From contig NZ_CP060404.1 of NCBI RefSeq assembly GCF_014295035.1, positions 372,001 to 436,000 on the forward strand: DNA of 64,000 nt. The letters run 5' to 3'. The notes beneath the pieces are model-generated. The model did not search any database and was not told the DNA's origin. It saw nothing but the letters and a program-made list of their open reading frames with translations. Origin of the DNA: Streptomyces buecherae (GTDB lineage Bacteria; Actinomycetota; Actinomycetes; Streptomycetales; Streptomycetaceae). Position numbers and translations under genes: made by a program. Of the stretch, positions 9,274 to 17,796 are shown piece by piece; positions within the stretch are counted from its first letter, which is position 1, and every line of letters starts with the position of its first letter.

Positions 9274-9437
9274 GCGTGCCCCACGCGCCCCTCGCGGCCG
9301 GCGGCGGGCATGTACGGCGGGTGCGGGCGACCGACCCGCACCGAGGAAGGCTGCGGTGCGCCACGGTGGACGGTGGGCGCGGGGCGTCGGCCGGGGGTAG
9401 AAACGTACCCACTGCCCATGATCGAGGAGGCCGTTTC

Positions 9438-10328
9438 ATGACCCACCCGTTCCGCTTCGGCGTCAACATGCTCACGATAGAGACCGGCGAGGCGTGGAGA
9501 GACAAGTGCCGGCGCGCCGAGGCGCTCGGCTACGACGTCCTGCTGGTGCCCGACCACCTCGGCATGCCCGCCCCCTTCCCCGCCCTGATCGCCGCCGCCG
9601 AGGCCACCGAGCGCCCGCGGGTCGGCACCTTCGTGCTCAACGCCGGGTTCTGGAACCCGGCGCTGCTCGCTCGCGAGGTGGCCACCTGCGACCAGCTCAC
9701 CGGCGGTCGGCTGGAACTCGGCCTCGGTACCGGTTACGTCAAGGCCGAGCACGACGCCGCCGGCCTGCCGTGGGGCTCCCCGCGCGAGCGCGTCGACCAT
9801 CTGGAGCGGACCCTGACCGAACTGGACCGGCTCCTGACCGACACCGAACAGCAGCCACGCCCCGCGCAGTCACCCCGGCCGCCGGTGCTGCTCGGCGGCA
9901 ACGGCAACCGCGTGCTGCGGCTGGCCGCGCGGCACGCCGAGACCGTGGCGTTCACCGGCGCCAGCCAGGCCCCCGACGCGCCCGCCGGCACCCTGTCGGT
10001 GATCAGCGCCGACGCGCTGGAGGAGCGGGTGGCCGCCTACCGCTCGTTCGCCGCCGACCGGGCGGCGCCCGCCGAGCTGAACTACCTGGTCCAGCAGGTG
10101 GTGATCACCGACGACCGCCGCGCCGCGGCGGCGGAACTGGCCCCGCACACGGGCGGCCTGACCGAGGACCAGGTGCTGGAGCACCCGGCGCTGCTGGCCG
10201 GCACGGTCGCGGAGATCGCCGACCAGGTGCGGGCCCACCGCGAACGGTTCGGCTTCACCTACTTCACCGTGCTCGACCCCTACGCGGAGGCGTTCGGCAA
10301 GGTCATCGCCGAGCTACGCGAGGGCTGA
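9438..10328 (+). CDS. LLM-class (F420-dependent type) oxidoreductase
   Basis: 296 residues; ribosome site GAGGAGG seven nt before the ATG. It has the TIM-barrel start 'FRFGVNMLTI', then 'RRAEALGYDVLLVPDHLG', 'LLAREVATCDQLTGGRLELGLGTGY' and 'RPPVLLGGNGNRVLRLAARHA', typical of the luciferase-like monooxygenase superfamily. The group resembles the actinobacterial TIGR03621 F420-dependent subfamily. Use of F420 rather than FMN is inferred from subfamily resemblance. Substrate unknown. No electron-transfer partner is adjacent. Confidence 0.85.
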   Translation: MTHPFRFGVNMLTIETGEAWRDKCRRAEALGYDVLLVPDHLGMPAPFPALIAAAEATERPRVGTFVLNAGFWNPALLAREVATCDQLTGGRLELGLGTGYVKAEHDAAGLPWGSPRERVDHLERTLTELDRLLTDTEQQPRPAQSPRPPVLLGGNGNRVLRLAARHAETVAFTGASQAPDAPAGTLSVISADALEERVAAYRSFAADRAAPAELNYLVQQVVITDDRRAAAAELAPHTGGLTEDQVLEHPALLAGTVAEIADQVRAHRERFGFTYFTVLDPYAEAFGKVIAELREG

Positions 10329-10726
10329 GCCCCCGGGCGCCCCGGCCCCCCGTCACCCCCGAGCACCGTGCCGCGGGGCGGGCCCCCGCCGCCGGGTGGG
10401 CCCGCGCCCTCGATGGGCTCGCGCCGCCCCGGCCCGGTTGTCGCATGGTGCCGGGTCGGGTGGGTACCCGGACGGCTCGGGGCCGCACGCGGCGCCCCGG
10501 CGTCGGTCGGTCGGAGAACGGTGAATGGCGGGTTCCGGGGCATTTCCAGTGGTGCTGATCACGGCTCCCGTCTGCCGCTTTGCCGATCCTTTACGATGGG
10601 TGTTCGATCCTCTGTCCGTAGAACCTCCTGCGAAAGGTGTGAGCGTCCGTCCATGGGCGAGCCTCCCAGTAGCCGCTGTCGCGCGATCCCTCTGTTCCTG
10701 CCCGACCATGGGACGGAGGTGACCCG
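10329..10726. other. Intergenic region with a probable promoter
   Basis: About 400 bp upstream of the CNNM gene pair. The left half is GC-rich filler. The right half is lower in GC and holds TTTACGAT (TACGAT at 10592-10597), a good -10, but without a clear -35. That would give a ~125-nt leader ending in the strong ribosome site GGAGGTGACC before the ATG at 10727. Confidence 0.4.
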
Positions 10727-12325
10727 ATGATGGAAGTGCTGCTCCTGGCCGTGGCGCTGCTTCTGTCGCTGGCCTGCGGAGCCTTCGTCGCGGCGGAGTT
10801 CTCGCTGACCACGGTCGAGCGCGCCGAGTTGGAACGGGCCGTGGACCGCGGTGAGCGCGGCGCGCACAGCGCCCTCCAGGCCGTGCGCAGCCTCACCTTC
10901 CAGCTCTCGGGCGCCCAGCTCGGCATCACCGTCACCAACCTGATCGTCGGCATGTTGGCCAAGCCGTCGATCGCGGCGCTCCTTGGCGGTCCCCTGGAGG
11001 CCGTGGGGGTGCCCTCGTCGGCCGTGAACTCCTTCGCCCTGGTGCTGGGCACCGTGCTGTCCACGCTGGTGCTGATGGTGGTCGGCGAGCTGGTCCCCAA
11101 GAACTGGGCGATCTCCAAGCCGCTGCCGGTGGCCAAGCGGGTCGCCACCCCGCAGCGCGTCTTCAGCGCGGCCTTCCGCCCGCTGATCTCGCACCTGAAC
11201 AACACGGCCAACCGCATGGTGCGCCGGATGGGGCTGGAACCGGCCGAGGAGCTGGCGTCCGCGCGCGGCCCGCAGGAGCTGGTCGCGCTCGCCCGGCACT
11301 CCGCCCGCCAGGGCGCCCTCGACCGGGACACCGCGGAACTCTTCGTCCGCACGCTCAACCTGGCCGAGCTCTCGGCGGAGAACGTGATGACGCCCCGGGT
11401 CCAGGTCATGGCGCTCGACGTGCAGGCCACCGCCGAGGACGTCGCCAACGCCACCCGGGCCACCGGCCTGTCCCGCTTCCCCGTCTACCGCGGCAACCTC
11501 GACACCGTCGTCGGGGTCGCCCACATCAAGGACGTCCTGGCCATCCCGGCCGAGCGCCGGCCGCGCCACCCGGTGTCCGCCCTGCTGCGCGACCCGCTGC
11601 TGGTGCCCGAGTCGCTAACTGTGGACCGGCTCCTGGACCGGCTCTCCGGCAAGCGCACCATGGCCGTCGTCATCGACGAGTACGGCGGCACGGCCGGCGT
11701 GGTCACGCTGGAGGACATCGTCGAGGAGGTCGTGGGCGAGGTGCGGGACGAGCACGACCCGCTGGAGACCCCCGACCTGGCCGCGCGCGGCACCGACCCC
11801 GAGGGCCGGGCCCTGTACGACGCGGACGGCGCGGCCCGCACCGACCAGTTGCGGACGATCGGGCTCCGCGCGCCGGAGGGCCCGTACGAGACGCTGGCCG
11901 GCCTGGTCGCCACCGAGCTGGGGCGCATCCCGGCCCGGGGGGACGAGCTGGTCGTGGCGGGCTGGGAGCTTGAGGTGACGGACGCCTCCGGGCGCCGCGC
12001 CGCGAGCGTGCGCCTGCGCGCGCCGCTGGCCTCCGCGACGGACGAGGCCGACGCGGACGACGCCGGCTCCGGCCAGCGCGGCGGGGACGGCGGCCGGGAC
12101 CGGCCGCACCGAGGCTGGCGGCGCCCCGGCGGCCAGCACCGCGAGCACCACGCCGACCTGGCCGACCGGGCCGGCTCGCTCAGGGGGAACGGTCCCCTCC
12201 GGCCCACCGCCCCGGACACGGCCGCGGAACCGGCGGTGGCTGACGGCCCCGGTCGCCGGACGCGCCCCGGGCGCGGGGCGGCGTCGCTCGACGCCACGCG
12301 GCAGCGGAAGGAGACCCGTCGATGA
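10727..12325 (+). CDS. CNNM/CBS-domain membrane protein (HlyC/CorC family)
   Basis: 532 residues; ribosome site GGAGGTGACC precedes tandem ATG codons. The N-terminal CNNM domain (~1-180, three to four membrane helices) has 'LLSLACGAFVAAEFSLTTVERAEL' and 'LVGELVPKNWAIS', the conserved E-x-x-P-K-x stretch. A tandem CBS pair (~200-335: 'MTPRVQVMALDV', 'GFSRFPV'-type and 'VIDEYGGTAGVVTLEDIVEEVVGE') is followed by a CorC_HlyC-type domain (~350-430) and a ~100-residue disordered polar tail. Relatives are linked to Mg2+/Co2+ transport; 'hemolysin' is a historic name. Its stop overlaps the start of a second CNNM gene by 4 nt. Confidence 0.88.
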   Translation: MMEVLLLAVALLLSLACGAFVAAEFSLTTVERAELERAVDRGERGAHSALQAVRSLTFQLSGAQLGITVTNLIVGMLAKPSIAALLGGPLEAVGVPSSAVNSFALVLGTVLSTLVLMVVGELVPKNWAISKPLPVAKRVATPQRVFSAAFRPLISHLNNTANRMVRRMGLEPAEELASARGPQELVALARHSARQGALDRDTAELFVRTLNLAELSAENVMTPRVQVMALDVQATAEDVANATRATGLSRFPVYRGNLDTVVGVAHIKDVLAIPAERRPRHPVSALLRDPLLVPESLTVDRLLDRLSGKRTMAVVIDEYGGTAGVVTLEDIVEEVVGEVRDEHDPLETPDLAARGTDPEGRALYDADGAARTDQLRTIGLRAPEGPYETLAGLVATELGRIPARGDELVVAGWELEVTDASGRRAASVRLRAPLASATDEADADDAGSGQRGGDGGRDRPHRGWRRPGGQHREHHADLADRAGSLRGNGPLRPTAPDTAAEPAVADGPGRRTRPGRGAASLDATRQRKETRR

Positions 12326-13341
12326 TCGCGGTCCAACTCTTGATCGGCCTGCTGACGCTGGTGGTCAACGCGTACTTCGTGGGGGCCGAGTTCGCCCTCA
12401 TCTCGGTGCGCCGCAGCCAGATCGAACCGCACGCCGAGCAGGGCGACCGGCGGGCGCGCAGCGTGCTGTGGGGCCTTGAGCACGTGTCGGCCCTGATGGC
12501 GGCGGCGCAGCTCGGCATCACCCTGTGCACCTTGGTGCTCGGCATCGTCGCCGAGCCGGCCATCGCGCACCTGCTGGAGCCGGCCTTCCACGCGGTCGGC
12601 GTGCCGGACGGACTGACCCACCCGATCGCCTTCGTGATCGCGTTGGCGGTGGCGACGTACATGCACATGCTCTTCGGCGAGATGGTGCCGAAGAACGTCG
12701 CGCTGGCCGAGCCGGTGCGTTCGGCGCTGCTGCTCGGCCCGCCGCTGGTGGCCATGTCGCGGGCGCTGCGGCCGGTGATCTTCACGGTGAACGCGTTCGC
12801 GAACGCGCTGCTCAAGCTGTTGCGCGTGGAGCCCAAGGACGAGGTGACGGCCTCGTTCTCGGACGCCGACCTGGCGCGCATGGTCGCGGACTCCAGTGAG
12901 GCCGGGCTCCTCGACGACCGGGCCACCGAGCGGCTGCGCGACGCGCTGGAGCTGGGCCGGCGGCCGGTGCGGGACGTCGTGCTCTCCGTCGACCGGGTGG
13001 TCACGGCGCGGCTGGGGGTCACCCCGGAGCAGTTGGAGACCCTGTCGGCCGAGTCCGGGTTCTCGCGCTTCCCCGTCATCGACGAGGGCGGGCGCATCCT
13101 GGGCTACCTGCACGTGAAGGACGCCCTGGACGCCCGGCCACGGGACGTGGCCTTCCGCACGGAGCAGTTGCGGCCCATCGCCCGCGTGCGGGCCGCGACG
13201 CCGCTCGACGACGTGCTGACGGCCATGCGGGGCACGAGCACGCACCTGGCCGCCGTCATCGACGAGCACAGCCGGCTGGCCGGGCTCGTGACCATGGAGG
13301 ACGTGCTGCGGGAGCTGGTGGGCCCGGCGCCCAGCGCGTAG
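12322..13341 (+). CDS. Second CNNM/CBS-domain membrane protein
   Basis: 339 residues, starting within the stop codon of the preceding paralogue (ATGA). It carries the CNNM domain ('VNAYFVGAEFALISVRRSQIEPHA', 'MLFGEMVPKNVALAEP') and two CBS motifs ('DVVLSVDRVVTARL', 'SGFSRFPVIDEGGRILGYLHVKDAL', 'AAVIDEHSRLAGLVTMEDVLRELVG'), but it lacks the CorC_HlyC C-terminal domain and tail of its neighbour. The short/long coupled arrangement suggests a heteromeric membrane complex, probably for divalent cation efflux. A strong hairpin follows at 13389. Confidence 0.88.
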   Translation: MIAVQLLIGLLTLVVNAYFVGAEFALISVRRSQIEPHAEQGDRRARSVLWGLEHVSALMAAAQLGITLCTLVLGIVAEPAIAHLLEPAFHAVGVPDGLTHPIAFVIALAVATYMHMLFGEMVPKNVALAEPVRSALLLGPPLVAMSRALRPVIFTVNAFANALLKLLRVEPKDEVTASFSDADLARMVADSSEAGLLDDRATERLRDALELGRRPVRDVVLSVDRVVTARLGVTPEQLETLSAESGFSRFPVIDEGGRILGYLHVKDALDARPRDVAFRTEQLRPIARVRAATPLDDVLTAMRGTSTHLAAVIDEHSRLAGLVTMEDVLRELVGPAPSA

Positions 13342-13388
13342 CACGGGGCCGGCCCGGGCCTCGGCGAGGTCCGGCCCGGCGCCCGTCA

Positions 13389-13421
13389 GCCGGGCCGGTT
13401 CGGAGTCCGAACCGGCCCGGC
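13389..13421. terminator. Bidirectional terminator hairpin
   Basis: Perfect 15-bp inverted repeat (arms 13389-13403 and 13407-13421, loop AGT) between the convergent ends of the CNNM operon and the MazG-like gene. No U-tract follows, as is usual for streptomycete terminators. It can fold on either strand. Confidence 0.7.
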
Positions 13422-13451
13422 CCATGTGGCGAGCACGGCGGCCGGCGGCTC

Positions 13452-13898
13452 TCAGGGGCGCTCGTCGGCTGCCGCGCGCATGCGCTCGGCGACGCCGCGG
13501 ACGTGCGCGTCGAGCGTGCCGGCCGGGTCGTCACTGAACTCGTGCAGCACCACGGCGGCCGTGAGGATCACGTCGCACAGCTCCGCCGCGACATCCGCGC
13601 GCTCGTGGGTGACGCCCTTGCGCGGGTTGTGGCCGGTCAGTCCCGTGTAGGCGTTCATCACCTCGCCCGTCTCCTCGGTGAGCTTCAGCAGGCGCAGGGC
13701 GGTCTCCTCGGCGCGGTCGCGGGTGGCGTTGGCCGCGTCGAGCCAGGCCACCGCCGCGCGGGCCGCCTCCCACAGCGCGCCGTCGGCCGGCCCGGCATCG
13801 GCCGCGCCGTGGGCGGGCTGGGCTGCGCGGGCCGCGCGCTCGTGGAGGGCGTCGAGCTGGTCGGCGCGGATCTGGTCGGCGGTCAGGCGCTCGGACAT
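13452..13898 (-). CDS. MazG-like NTP pyrophosphohydrolase
   Basis: 148 residues. The all-alpha MazG signature is present: 'LLKLTEETGEVMNAY' supplies the E-x-x-E metal ligands, and 'RADVAAELCDVILTAAVVLHEF' supplies the E-x-x-D pair on the next helix. Such proteins hydrolyse nucleoside triphosphates or analogues to monophosphate plus pyrophosphate, often as house-cleaning enzymes. ~55 residues of Ala-rich helix precede the core. It is a single gene, divergent from the SGNH hydrolase. Confidence 0.75.
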   Translation of the reverse strand: MSERLTADQIRADQLDALHERAARAAQPAHGAADAGPADGALWEAARAAVAWLDAANATRDRAEETALRLLKLTEETGEVMNAYTGLTGHNPRKGVTHERADVAAELCDVILTAAVVLHEFSDDPAGTLDAHVRGVAERMRAAADERP

Positions 13899-13982
13899 CC
13901 GGTGGTCTCCTGTGTCGGTGGGGCACCCGGGCGCCGACGGCGCGGCCGGGCCGCAAGCGGACGGAAGGCGGGCTGGCGGGTC

Positions 13983-14021
13983 GGCCGGAACCGGTGACCG
14001 GCCCGGTCACCGGTTCCGGCC
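13983..14021. repeat. Perfect 18-bp inverted repeat before the SGNH hydrolase
   Basis: Arms 13983-14000 and 14004-14021 are exactly complementary with a GCC loop, ending 7 bp before the ATG at 14029. It lies in the space between two divergent genes, so it is not at the 3' end of either. It could be an operator or a 5' RNA hairpin that limits translation of the downstream gene. Confidence 0.8.
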
Positions 14022-14028
14022 TGTCGAT

Positions 14029-14865
14029 ATGATCGCCCTCGCCATGCAGATGAACGCCACGTACTCCAGTTTCGTCGCGGTCGGCGACTCCTTCACCGAG
14101 GGCATGTCCGACGAACTGCCCGACGGCACCTACCGCGGCTGGGCCGATCTCCTCGCGGCGCGGCTCGCGGCCCGCGTTCCGGACTTCCGTTACGCCAACC
14201 TCGCCGTGCGCGGCAAGCTGATCGGCCAGATCGTCGACGACCAGGCCGGGCCGGCCGCGGCGATGGACGCCGACCTGGTGACGCTGGTCGGCGGGCTGAA
14301 CGACGTGCTGCGCCCCAAGTGCGACATAGGGCTGGTGGCCGCCCGCCTGGAGGAGGCCGTCGAGTTGCTGGCCCCGAGGTGCCGCCAGCTCGTCCTGATG
14401 CACAGCCCCGGCCGCCACGGGCCGCTCCTGGAGCGGGGCCGGTCGCGCATGGAGCGGCTGTACGCGCACATCGACGCCCTGGCCGCGCGGCACGGGGCGG
14501 CGGTCGTGGACCTGTTCGGGGCGCCCGTGCTGGGCGATGCGCGGATGTGGGCCGACGACCGGCTGCACCTGAACGCCGAGGGGCACCGGCGGGTCGCGGA
14601 GGCCGTCTGGCAGGCGATCGGCCTGCCGGCCACGTACGACTGGCGCGCGCCGCTGCCGCCGCCGGTGCTGCCCGGCTGGCGCTCCCGGCGCGGCGCTGAC
14701 CTGCGGTTCGCCAGGCAGCATCTGGCGCCCTGGATCGGCAGGCGGCTGACCGGCCGCTCGTCGGGCGACGGCCGCTTCCCCAAGCGGGCCGAGCTGCTGC
14801 CCCTCGCGCTGCCGGTGCGGGACGCCGACGACGCGACCGACGCCCGCACGGCGCCGGGCGACTGA
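14029..14865 (+). CDS. SGNH/GDSL-family hydrolase
   Basis: 278 residues from ATG 14029; in-frame ATGs at 14044 and 14050 are equally possible because no start has a good ribosome site. It has all SGNH blocks: 'FVAVGDSFTEG' (catalytic Ser), a central Gly in 'YANLAVRGKLIGQI', 'LVTLVGGLNDVLRP' (GxND), and 'DRLHLNAEGHRRVAEA' (D-x-x-H). These are esterases/lipases or carbohydrate esterases. No signal peptide is seen, so it is probably cytoplasmic. Substrate unknown. The ~60-residue C-terminal extension after the catalytic His is Arg/Pro-rich. Confidence 0.85.
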   Translation: MIALAMQMNATYSSFVAVGDSFTEGMSDELPDGTYRGWADLLAARLAARVPDFRYANLAVRGKLIGQIVDDQAGPAAAMDADLVTLVGGLNDVLRPKCDIGLVAARLEEAVELLAPRCRQLVLMHSPGRHGPLLERGRSRMERLYAHIDALAARHGAAVVDLFGAPVLGDARMWADDRLHLNAEGHRRVAEAVWQAIGLPATYDWRAPLPPPVLPGWRSRRGADLRFARQHLAPWIGRRLTGRSSGDGRFPKRAELLPLALPVRDADDATDARTAPGD

Positions 14866-14977
14866 CCCACCGCGATCCGGCGGCGGCCCGGCGCGGGAGG
14901 CCGCACGATGTCGGTGGGCCGGCCCCGGCGGGCCACCGGCCGCCGAGGGCGCGGCGCTGGCCTGCGGATACCGCCAG

Positions 14978-14983
14978 TAGACT
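14978..14983 (+). promoter_or_regulatory. -10 box of purB (leaderless mRNA predicted)
   Basis: TAGACT lies 8 nt before the GTG of purB, and no ribosome binding site separates them. The transcript would therefore begin at or next to the start codon. No convincing -35 was found. Confidence 0.5.
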
Positions 14984-14991
14984 GTGCGTCC

Positions 14992-16425
14992 GTGACTGCT
15001 AAGCCGCGCATCCCGAACGTCCTGGCCAGCCGCTACGCCTCGGCGGAGCTGGCCCTCCTGTGGTCCCCCGAACACAAGGTGGTGCTGGAGAGGCGGCTGT
15101 GGCTGGCCGTGCTGCGCGCCCAGAAGGACCTGGGCATCGAGGTGCCGGACGCCGCCATCGCCGACTACGAGCGGGTCCTTGAGCGGGTGGACCTGGAGTC
15201 GATCGCCGAGCGCGAGAAGGTCACCCGGCACGACGTCAAGGCGCGGATCGAGGAGTTCAACGCGCTGGCCGGGCACGAACAGGTGCACAAGGGCATGACG
15301 TCCCGGGACCTGACCGAGAACGTCGAGCAGTTGCAGGTCAGGCTCTCGCTCGAGCTGGTGCGCGACCGCGTGGTCGCGGTGCTCGCCCGGCTCGCCGCGC
15401 TGGCGGCCGAGCACGCGGAGCTGGTCATGGCCGGACGCTCGCACAACGTCGCGGCGCAGGCCACCACGCTCGGCAAGCGCTTCGCCACCGGCGCCGACGA
15501 ACTCCTGGTGGCCTTCGCGCGCCTCACGGAGCTGCTCGACCGCTACCCGCTGCGCGGCATCAAGGGCCCGGTCGGCACCGCACAGGACATGCTCGACCTG
15601 TTCGGCGGCGACGCGTCGAAGCTGGCCGACCTCGAGCAGCGCATCGCCGGGCACCTCGGCTTCGGGAGCGCCTTCACCTCCGTCGGCCAGGTCTACCCGC
15701 GCTCCCTGGACTACGAGGTGGTCACGGCCCTGGTGCAGGTGGCCGCCGCCCCCTCGTCGATCGCCAAGACGATCCGGCTGATGGCCGGCCACGAGCTGGT
15801 CACCGAGGGGTTCAAGCCGGGCCAGGTCGGCTCGTCCGCGATGCCGCACAAGATGAACACGCGCTCCTGCGAGCGGGTGAACGGCCTGACGGTGGTCCTG
15901 CGCGGCTACGCGTCGATGGCCGGCGAACTGGCGGGCGACCAGTGGAACGAGGGCGACGTGTCGTGCTCGGTGGTGCGCCGCGTCGCGCTGCCGGACGCCT
16001 TCTTCGCACTCGACGGCCTGCTGGAGACGTTCCTGACGGTGCTGGACGAGTTCGGCGCCTTCCCGGCCGTCGTCGCCCGCGAGCTCGACCGCTACCTGCC
16101 GTTCCTGGCCACCACCAAGGTGCTGATGGGGGCCGTGCGGGCCGGCGTGGGTCGCGAGGAGGCGCACGAGGCGATCAAGGAGAACGCGGTGGCGGCGGCG
16201 CTGGCCATGCGCGAGCGGGGCGCCGAGCGCAACGAACTGTTGGACACCCTCGCGGCGGACGAGCGCCTTCCGCTGGACCGGGCGGCGCTGGACGCCCTGA
16301 TGGCCGACAAGCTCTCCTTCACCGGCGCCGCCGCGGACCAGGTCGCCTCCGTGGTGGCCCGCGTCGAGGAGATCACCAGGCAGTACCCGGAGGCCGCCGG
16401 GTACGCGCCGGGGTCGATCCTCTGA
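14992..16425 (+). CDS. purB: Adenylosuccinate lyase
   Basis: 477 residues, normal for bacterial PurB. It catalyses two beta-eliminations in purine synthesis: SAICAR to AICAR plus fumarate, and adenylosuccinate to AMP plus fumarate. The fumarase/ASL-superfamily signature is present as 'GSSAMPHKMNTRSCE', as are 'KGMTSRDLTENVEQLQ' and 'MAGRSHNVAAQATTLGKRF' around the catalytic His. The GTG start gives the standard N-terminus (TAKPRIPNVLASRYAS) and is placed by a TAGACT -10 box 8 nt upstream. A Mug-type DNA glycosylase gene follows 17 nt after the stop, probably in the same transcript. Confidence 0.95.
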   Translation: MTAKPRIPNVLASRYASAELALLWSPEHKVVLERRLWLAVLRAQKDLGIEVPDAAIADYERVLERVDLESIAEREKVTRHDVKARIEEFNALAGHEQVHKGMTSRDLTENVEQLQVRLSLELVRDRVVAVLARLAALAAEHAELVMAGRSHNVAAQATTLGKRFATGADELLVAFARLTELLDRYPLRGIKGPVGTAQDMLDLFGGDASKLADLEQRIAGHLGFGSAFTSVGQVYPRSLDYEVVTALVQVAAAPSSIAKTIRLMAGHELVTEGFKPGQVGSSAMPHKMNTRSCERVNGLTVVLRGYASMAGELAGDQWNEGDVSCSVVRRVALPDAFFALDGLLETFLTVLDEFGAFPAVVARELDRYLPFLATTKVLMGAVRAGVGREEAHEAIKENAVAAALAMRERGAERNELLDTLAADERLPLDRAALDALMADKLSFTGAAADQVASVVARVEEITRQYPEAAGYAPGSIL

Positions 16426-16442
16426 GCCCCGACGGCCGCCGC

Positions 16443-16979
16443 GTGAGCCCCGAGGAGTTGGCCGCTGCCCGCGACCGCGTCGTGCCCGACGTGGTCGCGC
16501 CGGGGCTGCGCGTCCTGTTCTGCGGCATCAACCCGGGCCTGATGTCGGCGGCGACCGGCCATCACTTCGCCCGCCCGGGCAACCGGTTCTGGCCGGTCCT
16601 GCACGCCTCCGGGTTCACGCCGCGGCGGCTGCGCCCGGACGAGGAGCGGGAGTTGCTGACGTACGGGCTCGGCATCACCAACGTGGTGGCCCGGGCCAGT
16701 GCGCGCGCCGACGAGCTGGGCGCCGACGAGTACCGCGAGGGCGGGCGGATACTGCGCGAGAAGGTGGCCCGCCTGCGCCCGGCGTGGCTCGCGGTCGTCG
16801 GCGTCACCGCCTACCGGGTGGCCTTCGACGACCGCAAGGCCCGCATCGGCCCGCAGGACACCCCGCTGGGCGACACCAGGGTGTGGGTGCTGCCCAACCC
16901 GAGTGGCCTCAACGCGCACTGGAGCCTGGCGACCATGGCCGAGGAGTACGGCCGGATGCGCGAGGCCGCGAGCGACTGA
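16443..16979 (+). CDS. mug: G/U mismatch-specific DNA glycosylase
   Basis: 178 residues from a GTG 17 nt after purB. It has the two defining active-site motifs of the Mug/TDG family of uracil-DNA glycosylases: 'LFCGINPGLMSA' (GINPG, with the catalytic Asn) and 'LPNPSGLNAHWS' (NPSGLN). It would excise uracil or thymine from G:U and G:T mismatches or ethenocytosine. The close spacing behind purB suggests co-transcription, a pairing that links nucleotide supply with repair but need not be functional. Confidence 0.9.
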   Translation: MSPEELAAARDRVVPDVVAPGLRVLFCGINPGLMSAATGHHFARPGNRFWPVLHASGFTPRRLRPDEERELLTYGLGITNVVARASARADELGADEYREGGRILREKVARLRPAWLAVVGVTAYRVAFDDRKARIGPQDTPLGDTRVWVLPNPSGLNAHWSLATMAEEYGRMREAASD

Positions 16980-17052
16980 GCCCGGCCGCCCGCACGGCCC
17001 CTCCGTCCGTGGGGGCGCGCGGCCGGCGCCGTACGCGTCGCCACGGGCGGGC

Positions 17053-17793
17053 TCAGGCGTCCCGCCGCTCCAGGGCCCGCCAACCCGCCGCCGCCAGGAG
17101 CAGGGTCCAGGCGGCCAGGACCGCGAGGCCCGACCAGGGACCGAGCCCCGCCCAGGGGGTGGTGTGCAGGACGCTCTGGCCGGCCGCGTCCGGCAGGAAC
17201 CGGGTCACCCGGAACGCCGGCGAGCCGGTGCCCAGGACCGGTTGGACGAAGGTGAGCAGCGGGACCAGCAGGCCGAGGGCGGCCACCGGGCCACGGAGCA
17301 CGGTGGCCACGCCCGCGGCCAGCACGGCGATCAGGCCGAGGTAGAGCCCGCAGCCGAGGACGGCGCGCAGCGCGCCCGGGGCGCCGAGGCCCACTCCGTC
17401 CTCGCCGAGCAGCGCCTGTCCGACCAGGAACGAGACGAGGCCGGTCACGGTGCCCACCGCGAGCCCGAGACCGCCGACGACGGCGAGCTTGCAGCCGTAG
17501 AACAGCCCGCGGCGCGGCACCGCCGCCAGCGACATCCGCAGGGCGCCGCCCCGGTACTCGCCCGTGACGACCAGCACGCCGAAGCAGAGCGCGGCCAGTT
17601 GCCCGAAGCCCAGGCCGAAGTAGGAGGAGTGGACCGGGTCGAAGTCGGCCGCGCCGGCGCCCGGTTCGTGGGTGGCGCACGCCAGCGCCGTGAAGCCGGC
17701 GGTGGCCAACGGGACGCAGGCCAGCGCGGCGAGGGTGGCGCGCACGGTGTGGACCTTGGCCCATTCCGAGCGCAGTACCGCGGTGACGTTCAT
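17053..17793 (-). CDS. ABC-2 type transporter permease
   Basis: 246 residues with six hydrophobic segments and the 'LRSEWAKVHTVRATLAAL' entry helix common to streptomycete ABC-2 permeases. Further marks are 'LCFGVLVVTGEYRGGALRMSLAAVPRR' and 'AVLAAGVATVLRGPVAALGLLVPL'. It follows its ATPase gene by 3 nt and must form the export complex with it. The pair is divergent from a two-component system, as in antibiotic- or envelope-stress-induced exporters. Substrate unknown. Confidence 0.85.
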   Translation of the reverse strand: MNVTAVLRSEWAKVHTVRATLAALACVPLATAGFTALACATHEPGAGAADFDPVHSSYFGLGFGQLAALCFGVLVVTGEYRGGALRMSLAAVPRRGLFYGCKLAVVGGLGLAVGTVTGLVSFLVGQALLGEDGVGLGAPGALRAVLGCGLYLGLIAVLAAGVATVLRGPVAALGLLVPLLTFVQPVLGTGSPAFRVTRFLPDAAGQSVLHTTPWAGLGPWSGLAVLAAWTLLLAAAGWRALERRDA

Positions 17794-17796
17794 GAC

